The notes below the pieces were generated by a model. The model was not told the origin of the DNA, did no database searches, and saw only the letters and a program-made list of their open reading frames with translations. Below are positions 47,455 to 60,700 of a DNA stretch of 64,000 bases, in pieces. Within the stretch, counting starts at the first letter, position 1, and the number at the start of each line of letters is the position of its first letter. The translations under genes were made by a program, and so were the position numbers. The stretch lies in contig NC_064040.1 of assembly GCF_932526225.1 (NCBI RefSeq), positions 5,801,181 to 5,865,180 of the forward strand, in the 5' to 3' direction. The DNA is from Nematostella vectensis. Taxonomy: Eukaryota; Cnidaria; Anthozoa; Actiniaria; Edwardsiidae.

Positions 47455-50400
47455 TTATGCCAGGGGATTTTGGTTTCGAGTTGCCCCATATGCACAGCCT
47501 TCTTTCTGTACCGCCGATGGATTCAATAGTTTGTCCTCTTCACCAGCTTCAGTGCATTTGTAATTATTTTCTTCTATCGGTTCTGGAAGCAGAGACTTGT
47601 GTTTGCCACTTTTGGGTCTGGAACCTGCACAGCGTATCACCCTAGATAGGAGGAGATGAGAGAGTAAAGAGATTAGATTATTTTGATCATTGATTTGAGA
47701 TGCATGAAATAATATGAGTAAATAATAACTATAGTGATATTTTTCTTCTTTGTAAAATAACCAGATATACATACCCAAGTAAAATGAACGGAATAACAGC
47801 AATCCCTGCATTCACAAAGAATGGGATCCCTGCTGCATATTTCCAGGCGACATTAGCTATGCTCCATGCATACAGAGGGTTGAAGATTAACTGACTTGTA
47901 AAGTTGGTGAGGCTTTCTAGTGATGCAAGGATAGCAAACAAGGCACCTGCAAAAGATTATATCAATACTGAGTCATGTCAGGTTTGGATCTGTTTCAGCA
48001 TTTAATGAACACTGTCTTGCTAATTTCTGTCTGTCTATTGATAGTGTCTATCCAAATTGTGCTACTGTCTGGCTCTAAGTAGTGTCTGTCTGATTTTTTA
48101 TAGTGTCTGTCTATTATGCTAATATCTATGTCTATTACTAATCTCCTTTTTCTTTTTCTGTCAGTCTGACTCATGGAAATGTCTGTTTGACTCTTGATAG
48201 TATCTGATTCTTGACAGTGTCTGTCTGACTCTTTTGTCTGTCTTAATTTTAGTAGTGTCTTTCTTTCTTTTTTTATTGTCAGTATGACTCTTAGTAAGGT
48301 CAGTCAGCCTCTTGCCAATGTCTGTCTGACTGTGGCAAAAGTCTGTCCTACTCTTACTAATCCAGTAGTGTCTTTCTTTTTTTTTTTTTTTTTTTGCTTC
48401 TGTCTGTCTCAGTCTTGATGCAACTCCCACTTCTGGTTTCCACATCGCCCTGGGTCCCGCCCTGGGTCCCTGAGGATGTTTTGATATTGTCTGTATGTTT
48501 ATTTCTAGAGTCTGTCTGACTCTTGGGAGTGTCTCTTGCCAGTGTTTGTCTTTCTCTTATTAGTGTCTGTCTGAATATTGCTACTTTCTGTCTTTTGCTA
48601 GTGTCTGTCTGACTCTTGCTATTGTCTTTCTAGTTTCTATCTGACTTCTGCGACTGTCTTTTGCTAGTGTCTGACTCTTGCTATTGTCTTTTTCTAGTTT
48701 CTATCTGACTCTTGCTCCTGTTTATCTGTCTGCTAGTGTCTGTCTGACCTTGTTCTTCCTTGCCAACCATCTGAGACATCTGCGCCCTAATACAAGGCTG
48801 TGGTACACCCGAGAAGAGATTTGCAACACATGCTACAGAAAAAAGTGTCAACAATTAAAAAAGAAAAAGGGAATTGATTTTTGTATCACAACTATTATAT
48901 ACTTCAAAAGAACATCATTGTTAATAATTATTATGTAATGTTGTATTTGTATTTTAAATCTTTTGAGAGTGACCTTGAAAGTATACTTACACATAAACAT
49001 TAGGAATGTTGTCTGTGAAAAGCCAATCATAGTCAGCCCAGCAATCAGAAACAAGGTCCCTATTTGTGCTGCAGTGTAGTTTGTCAGCTTCATCAATGAT
49101 CCTAACCAAATACCTAACACTGCTCCAAATGCCTTGACGCAGAGAAGTGTCCCCAAAAAATAACCAACCAACTCTGCAGACCAGCACAGTGGGTACCGCT
49201 TCCCGTACAGTACCCCCAAGGTGGTCACAATGTACTGTGCAAACAGGAAAAACACAGACAACAAGCTTAACACACAGAGGATCCAACGACCATCACGCTT
49301 TTTCAAATAGACCATGTAAACCGACTTGACTTGCTCTAGAGTCAAGCATTTGCCTGATTGCTCTATCCTTTGTTTTGGCATTGATTCTGGAAGGAAGAAC
49401 AGCAAGTAGATGAAGTTGATGAGGTGGAGGGACAAGATTCCCCAAAATGTTGCCTTGTACCCTAAGTGATGGATGTAGATTCCACTGGAGAAGTGCCCCA
49501 AAGTCCCACTTAGAAATGCAAGGGCTTCTAGCACTGCTAATTTTATGGCACGTCTTTCTGGAGGTGTGGTGTCTGCAATGTAAGCCAGTAATGCCAGGAC
49601 CATTGTTGGGTAGAATCCCATCACACCATTTATTCCACCACCTAGAATAAAAATATTTGATAGTCATAACCTAAGCAGGAAGCCATTGTTGTAAGAGAAT
49701 GAATGTAATTCAGGCAGGTCCAGTATTTCTTTAAGGCATAAACATTAACATATAAGGGAAGAGTAAAATGTTGAATTTTGGGTCAATAAATTTCTTTTTA
49801 GATTTCAGTCCTAAAAGCGGGGAACTTCCCCAAAACCACCAATGCATACATCAAATGACAAGGCAGTATTATTTCACCTATAATCAAAGGGTAGAGTGGC
49901 CCATCTGTATACACAGTAAATAATGCAACAGAGGCATCAACAATTGCACCAAACGCAACTATTAGCATTAGAGGTTTGCGGCCATTTTTGTCCGACCATG
50001 TCCCTAGTAGACAAGCTGTCAGAACCGCAGGTAACTGAAGGGCCAGGTTATACGCCAGGATATACTGTGACGCCTTTTCCTGTACTGCATCATTTGCACT
50101 GGAAGGAAAACAAAAGATGTGACTCATCTTAGGTTACTAGCTGACAAAATAACACAAAATGGGGTCTACTCTGCTGTAATAACAATTCTCAGAGGACATC
50201 TTGTATTCAGCTCTGTTTTGATCATGTGGAAGATGAAGCATTGTAGCACATCTTGTACAAAATACACAGGTTCTTAAACTAAAGTAGAGCCCTAAAATAC
50301 AGTAAGAGCTGGCCAGCAGGCTGGAGATCTTGGAATAAAATACAATATTGGCATGTTTTTTTCACAGCAAAAAAACTTCTGTTATTAGGATGCAAAATCT

Positions 50401-50735
50401 TGATGATGATGATGACTGATGTGATGATGATGTCAGAAATAAACTAAGAATAGTAAAGTCAGTATAATTTTAATCCGTGAGGGGTGTGGTTAAAACTCTT
50501 ATATGTTTTGTACCCTATACCTCTGTCCTGTGCTATTCAAGTCGTTAGGGCTGCATATTGTTGTGTTACTAGTGTTGTTGATTTTGAGCTCCTTGGCTGC
50601 CCTTTCATACAAGTATTGTTGCAGTACTGGAAGCTCCAGTATCATACCAGCAATGTAGAAAAAGATAGTGATCTCAACAGTGACGGCTCGATGAGGGTTC
50701 TTCAGCCAAGAGATAGGGCGGGGTGAAGGGGTCAT
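47455..50735 (-). CDS. SLC46-family (proton-coupled folate transporter-like) MFS protein
   Basis: This is a twelve-helix major-facilitator transporter. Vertebrate SLC46 members move folate (A1) or muropeptides and related solutes (A2/A3), mainly at plasma or lysosomal membranes. Five exons join in phase: 50735-50521, 50098-49878, 49641-48991, 47946-47775 and 47641-47455. They give 481 residues (human members about 460). Helix 1 is ITIFFYIAGMILELPVLQQY. The helix 1-2 loop has NNTSNTTICSPNDLNST, with several N-glycosylation sites and a Cys. LLGTWSDKNGRKPLM is the MFS loop 2-3 signature. GGINGVMGFYPTMVLALLAY and IADTTPPERRA are the SLC46 signature. The tail is hydrophilic and ends in NPLA. I cannot tell which vertebrate paralogue it matches best, and the substrate is unknown. 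Intron 4 holds a GTCTGTCTGACTC-type repeat. Divergent from ZFYVE26. Confidence 0.92.
48000..48740. repeat. Degenerate GTCTGTCTGACTCTTG(CTA) repeat
   Basis: About 35 loose copies of TAGTGTCTGTCTGACTCTTG-like words with variable spacing fill much of intron 3 of the SLC46-type gene (between its third and fourth exons). A pure T run lies at about 48377-48395. Confidence 0.8.
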
Positions 50736-51797
50736 TGTGGGTTACACCTTCAAAAAACCACTTGTTACTGTATAACTTGCATGATTTGGGTTACTATAAA
50801 ATGGATTTTACCTACAAAGAAAGGGTATAGAAATGAGATTTGGGAAAGACAACTTCAAGGTATTCCAGACTCCCTTCACGAACATTCAACCTCCTAAGGC
50901 CTAATTTACACTCCAAGGCCTAGTTTACACTCCATTCTTTTTATGCGCTGTTCCAAATGTAAATGCATGCAAATGAAGATGAAACAATCAACTTTGTGTA
51001 TTTGTATAAATTTCCACTATACCCTAGAGGCTCTTTAGACTATGATTATTTTGAAAGATAAAACTAATAAAAGACTTCAAAAAAGATGATTACTATTCAG
51101 TGTTACTACTTTTTCTCCAAACATCAGTGAAACATAAATGTCTTTGCCTTCTTTTTTTACCACAATTACCAATCTAAGAGGAATGCCCTTTTCAGACAAT
51201 CTATCATTACCCGAGAACTTGTTAGGCTAAATAAACAAACACAAAAGTTAACACTGGACTATTAGATTGGCATCTGGAAGAGACGGCGATCTTGAATCTT
51301 CACAAAAAAAAGGGTATCGATAACAGTGCATCGATTAGTTAATAACGGGTCTCTTGCAACCTAATGTTCTATTTGCTAAGGAAAAAGGAACGAAACCGGA
51401 ACTCCGGGACTGGGCAGTCGAAAGGAATAACTGAATGCGGTAAAGACCGGCGCGCACCCAACCACACATAACCTACAAAGTTCATTAAAGAATCGCTGAG
51501 ATGGTACCGCACCTTTAGGCTTTGGCGAGTACTCAAAATGGTCAAAGATCCGAGCCATCGGTGCACAATCCTCAATCGTATGACCGTCAAAGGTGGGCTA
51601 CCTGTAGTGTTTCCCAAAGTAGCCTGGGCTCCAGCAAAAGGCATATCACGTGCTTCATATCAAATGATAACAACATGGCGGACGGAAGAAGACTGTTTGA
51701 CCATAACACCTAAATTTGCCAGCCCTTCCCTCTCAATCCAAACCAGACACGCTCAATTCCTTTAACATGTGACAGTCCACTACAAACGCTCTTCATC
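50736..51797. promoter_or_regulatory. Divergent intergenic space, SLC46-type gene / ZFYVE26
   Basis: The start codons are 1063 bases apart in divergent orientation. A fragment at about 50930-50990 (AAATGTAAATGCATGCAAAT and GATGAAACAATC) resembles the inner part of the hairpin MITEs. No TATA box is claimed. Confidence 0.35.
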
Positions 51798-54700
51798 ATG
51801 GGCGAAGCTAACCTCATTAGGGATATAACATTCCCTTTTGACCGTGAGAAGAGCGTCTCGTTAGAGCTACTCTTCAATTCTTTTTGTAATCATATCACAC
51901 TTGGACAGTGGGAATTAGCCCGGGTATGCTTGAGGTCTTTGAGTGAACAACGCCAGCAGCTTGGGAAGCCATTGAAGGAGATTCTAAGAGCTCTCATAGA
52001 CCAGCCTTTGGCCTGTTGGTGAGAAGGTTAAAATTTTTCATTATCCAGACTGAACTTTAGCTTACTTCAAATAGTTATCTCATGACATTTTTTTGTTTGA
52101 ATTGTAAGTGAAAGTTTTACACCTGAGTGATTTGCCAACCAACTTTCCATTCCGGCTGGTTTTAGTTTTCATCTGCGTACCCAGGACTACCCAGTCATAA
52201 ATATCATATAGAATAAAAATATTTGTTGATCCTTCAACAAAAAAAAGATCCACTTTTTGCCAGCCTAGGCTGCCAGGCAACCACCCAGGGTACCCCCCTT
52301 GGTACACCCTGTCTTTTATTGAATAAAATAAAAAAGAAACTCCACATTTTGACTTCTCAAGGGGGGGGGGGGGGGGTCTCTATTTTGCTGTTCATTTAAG
52401 ATCTCTCCTATTTGCAGCAAAGGATCTTTGTCCCTTGAGTCCCCCTACCATCTGACATGGGTCTTCCTGATGGAATATCTGGACTTGTATGGCTCAGAGG
52501 AGGTGAGCCTTTCCGCTGTCCTTGTAGAGTATTGACAAAAACTAACCCAAAATGACTTAATTATAGTTAGAATATTGACAAAAACTCACCATAAATGACT
52601 TAATTATAGTTAGAATATTGACAAAAACTCACCTAAAAGAATATTGACAAAACCTAACCTAAAATGACTTTAAGTTAGAATACTAGTGGGTACCTGTGAA
52701 GCATTCACATATATACACCTATTTCACTACACCTATTTTTCACTAAGAATTGAAAATGGAACAAAGTTTGGCCAATAATAATGTTTTCTTAAAAATGCCT
52801 TCATTCATTACAAGGGCCCAGCTACAAACTTGATTTAGCCTCACTGGATTTTATTGACAGATACAAGACTTGGTTTACATAACCAGTGGTGTTTAGCATT
52901 CATCATTTTCCATTTTCTTGCAGTCAACCTTAATTGGACATTAGAGCCACCATATGTCATAAAAAGGTCATAATAATCATATCATTAAATTATACCTCTG
53001 TGTTTTCATTATATCAAGTTTCATTATAAATTATCTTTATTTTATTCTATAAGATTTTTATATGCTACGCTATAAAAAAACTACGCCCAAAATATTTCCT
53101 CTACTTTTCTCTGCCATATTGGGGGCCCTGTTTTAGAGTGCTTGGTGGGAAGTTCATGCAAGTTCGCACATCCTACATTCAAGTCAAATACAATCACAGT
53201 TTTTTCAACACGTTTGAATGGGCATTGAAAGCATGAATCCTTGAGGTTTTTTTATCGTTTGTTACTTAAGTTCAGTAAAGTCATATTAACAAAGAAAACA
53301 TGGACCAATCACAGGATATCAGAACTGAATCTAACAACAAATGGAAGTTGAAAGTGGTTTAGAACCAGTTTTTTATACACAAACAAAAGTCTTCAAAAAG
53401 TAATATCCTATCAACATTGTGCTTTATTATTTTTTTTGCCTGAACATTAACTGTGATTTGTTTGAAAACCATGAAGTTCTGGATGTCAATGTTGCTTTTG
53501 GCTGTGAGTTAGTAATACCTTTTGGGTCTCTGTGGAGAGTTCCAAAATGGCATGTTTGCGAGTGCTCTCGCTAAGAAAAATGTTGAATTGTAACTTCTCT
53601 TTGCCTTATCATTTCAAAGTGGAAACCATTCCCGGTACCCCCTATTAGCAAGGGGTTGTCATTTGTGTGTTTTTTTAGTTTTCTAGTTTTTCTTTTCTCC
53701 GTGAGAGATGCCACACACTTTTCCCTTAGCATATCAGATATAAGATTGACAAAAACTAACATAAAATGGCTTAAATTCTAGTTAGAATATTGACCAAAAA
53801 CTAACGTAAAAATCATTTAACTTATAGTTTGTTAAAAATTGCAAGCATGAGTAACCTGCCCTTGCAATAACAACGAATGCTCGTGGCTGTCATTCTTAGA
53901 TAAATAGAGCAATCAAGATAATGTTCATGGCAGTCACCATTTTTCTTATTGTTTCAGCTCCCCAAGCCATTTTCACAAATGATTGAATTCAGACTTCTCC
54001 TTCATCTGACCTGTGTTGATGCACCCAAGCACCTTTTACAGGTATTTGATTAGATTTAGATCTTATGTTTTAACTGGCTCGTGTTTTGCTCTGTGCTTTT
54101 TGCTATTTGACAGCCTATCAATTAACAGCTAAATTTTAATATCCTCAATTTGATTATCCTCTCATAAGTACTGTAAGCTGACAGTTTTCCTAGTAGAAAA
54201 CTTTTTCATTTCTCAAAGCTTGCTTATTACAGAGCTGAAAGAGCATTAGGTGAAGAAACCACCTCACCTGAGCAGTTATTATTGATTCATAAATACTGCA
54301 CTAGGGTGATGTTGTTCAAATCCTTACACCTTATGCAGTGAGCTCTGTGTGCCAATTGATACATTGTTTCCCCTGACATTACCTTTTAGGGCACTCAGCT
54401 GGGAACCTTAAAGAACTAACCTTTGTAGAAATTAGTCATTCAGAAAACACTTGTGTTTCTGTGTTGTTGCTGTGTTACTCACTATCAAAACAATGATAAT
54501 GATCTGGTGGTCTTTCATATCTTGCAGGAGTTTGATAGTTATTACTGCAAAATGATATTTGATGAGCACGGCACGGGTGTTTCTACCCTACCTTCCTCTA
54601 CACTCAACTTTCTCAAACAGCTACTCAACAATAACCCAGAGTTTGCTCATGCCCTGATCACTGCCCTAACTGGAAAAGGCAAATCATTCCTGGAAAATAA

Positions 54701-57700
54701 CCAATTACTACAAACAGTTTACACTGACAGCATAGAGCAATACTTTGCTGAATTGGACCATGGAGAAACTTGGCCGCAAATGCATGACAAATCAGGAACA
54801 ATAGAACGATTTGAGAAACCTAAACAGTGCATTTATAGAATTCTCTCACTGATGAATCCAACTCATGAAATGACTGGATTTATTTCCAAGTTGAATTCTT
54901 TATTTGAAAATCTTCTTCAAAGGACAAAGATTAGTGATCCAAGATGTCTTGATAAAGGGAAACTCTATTCCAGCCTCATAAGAACAGAGAAAACCTTTCT
55001 GATTTATTTGTTTTGCGCTGTTGAGAACAGACTCAAGTTTATGTGTGAGACAGATGAGTATTTTCCATGCAAAGACCTGGGGTGTCATGGTACATCCAAC
55101 ACTGCATATAGCACTATGGTCCAAGTTTGCTACTTACAGTCTCATATGAATAACAGGCAGAAAGCCTGGGAGCTGCTCTACTTTCATTCTCTGAAGCAAA
55201 ATCATGTTCTGGACAATATTGTGGTAAGTCATTGTGATTGGTCAAGAAAGACAATTTATCTCCAAACTCAGGGCAGTAGCTAGAATCAGGTGAGGAACTT
55301 GCCTTTTTCATCACTCAGAAAAAAAAAATTATGAAGTTACCTTTTATAGGAAATTAACGTTCCACTAAATGAACGTTAATTTAGAAAACGCTAATTAATA
55401 CTGAATATTATGAAAAATCGAATACAAAATTCAACGAATTTTAAAACCATACTATGTTTATTAATAAAGAGTTCCACATGTATAGTTGTCTTCTTTAATC
55501 ACGTGGGTAATTTTTCAATTCAGTCGTTGTTCTCTCTAGCCCTAAAAGCTTGCATGCTTGTTGATAATATTTTTTCGTAAATGGAATATTTCCGAGCAGC
55601 AAATTACCAAAAAAATCTTACTAATGCACTGTTTCCAGTTTAAGTGGATGCAATCATACAACTCATTATTTAAGAAAGTATACCATTTTGCATTAGCTCC
55701 ATTTATTTTTATTAAAGGTACTAAGCAAGGCATCTCGTTTATTTTGGACCAGAATGTAAAATTTTATTATATCAAGCTTGGCTTGGACTCATTCTTCAAT
55801 GCTTTGCAGGAGACAGCGCTGTTGTTTGTCAAGGAAGGGATGTTTGACAAGGTCACTCAGCTATTGAGCCCTTTGGAGCTACAGATGCTTAAGCCCCTTG
55901 TTCTTCTCATGGGCTGGCGGTACTGTTACAGCTGTGAAAATGCCCAAAATCTGCTGGATGCACTTTGGGATAATGAGGTAGCACAATCCCTTTGTCGTTC
56001 CTTGTTTTTGCAAGGGAGTGGACATAATTTTCCTCCATACATCCCAAAGGCGGATTCAGGGATGGGTAGAGCATGCTCTGGTCTCTCTTCTTTTTTTTAG
56101 AGATTTTTACCTTCAAGTAGTAAAGTCAGGTCAACTCTTTAAACTTTTGCCTAATAAATCAAACTTTTGTCAGGGGAAGGGGACTTCCTACACTCTACTG
56201 GGAGCTTTGCTCAAATGAAAGAACATTGTGTACTCCTGCAAGCTAGGACAAGCAACCTTAGAGGGTATCCAGATGTTAGGCAACCAAGTCGCTTCATAAA
56301 CTATGTCCTTATAACACATCGTAAATTGCCTGATGACTTGGTACTAATGGTAACCCAGTAGCTGGTAACCCCTTAGAGATACCACAGACCAAAGTCTTGG
56401 CAGGAGAGCTGACAGCTCTATATAGTGGTCAAAACTGATGTAGTATGACACATGTAAGAATGGTTAATGTAGACTGTTGCATCACTTATTTCCTGATGTC
56501 CATTTACTGTGATTGCATTGAATTAAGAGCAAGTAACTCTATGTACTTTCAGTCACTAATATACCTATTTAATACTCTGCAGGCCCCAGTCTCCCACCCT
56601 GTATTCCACCAAGCCTGTCAGAAGCTGGCTTATCAGGTTCAGCTAGTGCAGTGGTGTCTGGAGAAAGCACAGTAAGTCCAATTGGTCCGGTGGTGTCTGG
56701 AAGAAGCATGTTAAGTTCAGTTTTATAGTCCCACTGGTCTTTTTCGAGCTATGTGTCCATATCCTCTGATATGTGTTTTTATGTGCGTTCTGTTTTGTTT
56801 TTGCGATTGGATTTATTGCACTCTTTCCCACCAATTTCCAGATCTCTTTTATCCAATAGAAATGTTTCCTTATATTTTCAGACCTCTGTTGGCAAGTGCC
56901 GAGTCTGGCTCCACCCGCCACCAGCAGGCAAGTCAGATGTTCCAGGGCCTTGAGTCGCACTCTGTGCTCCATGTGCTGGACAGATCCATCAGCCTTGCTC
57001 ACCTTCCTGAGAAAGAGGTCTTCAGTCTGCTCAAGAAGCGTCCAGTCTTCAACCCATCTAGCACATCTGCCGACACGAGCCCAACAGCTAAATCAAATGC
57101 GAGAGTTGATACACGGGGTGCTGTGATTGGCAAAGTGAATATCGAAAGCATAAAGGAGTGCAACGTGCCTTCAGGAGATGGCAGTGAAAGCTTGGCACTA
57201 CATCCTGAGGTGGAGAGGGACGTTGTGATCTATCACAGCTTTTGTGCTCTTAGAAACTTCATGGAGTCTATTACTCAAGCATCATCGTCCTTGTCTAGGA
57301 ACTCGGATCAAAGTTATGCAATAAATGACTGGGATGCCTTCCTAGAGAAGCTTCGTGAAGGAAGAAGGCATCTCTCGGAGGTCTACCCTCTTACATACAG
57401 GGTGGAGATTCTCGAGGACATCTTTAGTTTGCTATTTGTCACGTACGAGGAGCTGTATGATGAGAGAAGCCACCATGACAGTGACGACCTGGACACTGCT
57501 GACGAGGAGACAAAGAGCTTGAACACAAGTCTCACGGGGAGCATGAAGAGTCTAGTCAGTATTACAAGCACAGAGCAGCAAGGAGAGCTCTCAGGGAAGT
57601 TTAGCCCATTGAAGGATAAGAGTACCCTGTCTCCAGCCCAAAGTCAAACTTCAGAATCTTCCTCACGATCCAAGTCCAGTGAAGGTTTCAGGTCAGCTAA

Positions 57701-60700
57701 GCGCCCTCTTTTCCAGGCAGAGAAACCTGAACCCCTCGTGACTACGGAAAGTATCAGAAAAACTCTCCTATTGGCGCCTGATTCTCATAAACCCAAGGAT
57801 GAGCCTAGGAACATTTTCAGGAAGGTGCTCGCACGAACTTGTTGTGAGGACCCCCATGAGTATGAGGACCCTGCTGAGTCAAGGGTGGGGTTCGTTGTTA
57901 GTGACGAGAAGGTACTAGAGTACCTCAAGACGGTCAAGGAGGCACTGATGGAGTTGAATGTGGCGAAGCTGCAGTGTAGACAAGGTTTGTTTTACACTTC
58001 TTGATGAGACCTGTAATATTCATCGCTTTCCCTTCAATAACCTGGCCTTTTATCCATAGTATTTTTGGAGGTTGGATAGTTAGAGTTTAAAAAACAAAAT
58101 GTTTGTGAGCAATTGCCAAACATTACACTATGGGCGCTTCACTAAGGCTGAACTTTTTTCAGACATTGATGGCATGAAGAATAGTCCTGACTGGATTCGA
58201 AGCTCAGTGTTCGCCAATTCCCTGGACCAGAGGGTGTCCAGGTTAGGCAAGTACATCGGAGAGGCAGAGTGGAGACATCAGCTAGTGTCCTGGACAGACC
58301 CAACTCGACCAGGAAATCGCGAGAGACCAAAGAAAAGGCCCACAAAGTACCAGCGAATACCGGAGAACCGTGTCTGGACAGAAGTACGAGATGGAGAGGA
58401 AACAAAGGGTAAGATTTGGAATGCGTCAACCTAGGGACGTTATGTTATGTGCTGTTGCTAACAGTCATTATGATTACTCAGATTAGCTGCTTAAAAGCTT
58501 AAAACGGTGATGCCAAGGAGATAAGCGAGAAAAACAACGGAACAGGTTTTAGAATTCAATCCAGGAGCACGTGGAAATGCGTTATGTCAGTTGTTTTTTT
58601 TTCAATTATGATTTCGCTTAGATCCCAATTTTCACTATCAATCGGAGGTTGCACAACCATCTATCTGTGGTATCTTTTAAAATTTTGAACTAGCTTTTCT
58701 TTACCAAAATGTAATTAAGATGGAGAGAACGTTTTATGTAAGATGTCTTTGTGCTTTTTGTTCTGTTGGAAGTTTGTACCGTGGTTTTGGTAGCAATGAT
58801 GGCGAAATTCAACTTTTTGGTAGATAAACAAGCGTCAAGTCCAGAGGGCGGTGCGAGGGGGCCTGAGTCAGATGTTCCGTCTGAGGAATCCAGCGCTTAT
58901 CTCAGTCAAGACCTAACAACAGGTATGACGATGCTCCCTCTTCCTCCTACTGCTTTCCTCTCCCTCTCCCTCCCTCTCACTTCCCCTTCTTTCCTCTTCC
59001 TTCCACTTCCATCCTACCCCTTCTTCTCCCTCCCCCACCCTTTATCTCCATTCCTCTTATTTTCTCTCCCTTCCTCTTCCTTTCTCTTCCTTCATCTTCC
59101 ATCCTTTCCCTTCTTCTCCCTCCCCCGCCCTTCATCTTATTTTCTCTCCCTTCCTCTTCCTTTCTCTCCTTTCCACTTCCTTTCTCTGCCTTCTAAACTA
59201 TATATTGGCAAATCAATGTGCCGCATATGTATACGTTTTGTATTTTGACAGTTACAGAAGATAATTTTGATGGCTCGCAAGTGCGCAAGAAGCGTCGCAA
59301 GACTGCAAGTGCTCCGAGGGCATCACTATCAGAAGGACTTGTAGTCATGGATAGCAGCATCATAGCCCGGATGCTCTCCCCGCCAGACACTCTCATCTAC
59401 ATGTGTATGCGCAAAGGGAGCTATGACCGCGCCCATCAGGTCATCAAGATGTTCCAGTTGCAGGACAAACCAAGTGCGCAGGCCGCTCTATTCGCAAACA
59501 AGTACAGCGTAGCCTTCAAGCAACTCTCAAGCCTCCAGCCTCGCTCTAGGAAAAAGGACACGCGACCTTCCACTTCAAAAACATTAGGTGCTGTTGCTAT
59601 GGCCGCAGCGTCAGGTGTGACGTCATCGCTGGTTTCGAACGTCATTGATGAGCTACTGACGTTGCCAAATTTGGAGGGCGTCATGTTACCTGGTGTGGTC
59701 GGCCAAGAAGAAAGCAGTGAAGGGCACCATTTGTCCAGGTTTGTTGGTCCTGATCTGGTTCCAGTGATGGTGTGCTTGGACCTGGCGTGCACTGCGAATG
59801 TGCCCTGGGAAGTGTGCAAGACTTTGCTGGACACTGCTGCTAGTAGATTGAAAGATGGTAAGCTTAATTGACATGATTGGCATTAGTGGAATTCTATGGG
59901 TATCTCTATGGGAATTCTATGGGTATCTCTATGGGAATTCTATGGGTATCTCTATGGGAATTCTATGGGTATCTCTATGGGAATTTAATGGGTATCTCTA
60001 TGGGAATTCTATGGGTATCTCTATGGGAATTCTATGGGTATTTCTATGGGAATTCTATGGGTATCTCTATGGGAATTTAATGGGTATCTCTATGGGAATT
60101 CTATGGGTATCTCTATGGGAATTCTATGGGTATCTCTATGGGAATTCTATGGGTATCCTCCTCCCCACCCTCTCTCTCCGCGGTCTACCGGGAAAAATTA
60201 TTTGAACCCCTCTCCTTTTATAATACTAAGACTTCCAAGCAAACATAAACCAATGTTGTAAAAAGAGTAATAGCTCAGAGTTTTTCTGTTAAAAACTTGG
60301 CCACATGATGGAAGCCCGGAAAGTTCAGGTCAGTAAGATTAGGATTGATTATGTTTTTTGTAGTCAAAATAAGCGCTGATTTAAAGAGTATCTCAACATA
60401 CACTTGCATTCTTGTTTATTCCAACGTTACACAGCTGGTTCACCGACAAAGTCAGAGACATCGGTTGTTGGCATCGTAGCATTTTTGTCAGAACTTCGCA
60501 GCGGCTTTGCATCAGAGACCGACACTCAAACTAAGAAACCGTCAACTAGACCAAACTTGGTAGATATCCTTCTGACAGGCAATAGGCCTGTTTGCCACAA
60601 GTCCAGGGAATACTTCAGGAAGTGTGACCAGGAACAGGAGAACTCATTGCATCAGATGGAGCACGCACTGGAAGAAGGAGACCAGATGATAACTAGCGCT

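Noticed and set aside
58751..59248. A 165-residue Leu/Ser/Pro-rich frame over exon 9 and its intron
   Set aside because: Only 58824-58922 is supported as exon. The remainder is a CT-rich intron tract after a good donor.
59855..60261. Hydrophobic frames MGISMGILWVSLWEF that look like membrane helices
   Set aside because: They are born from the 23-bp intron repeat and shift frame every unit.
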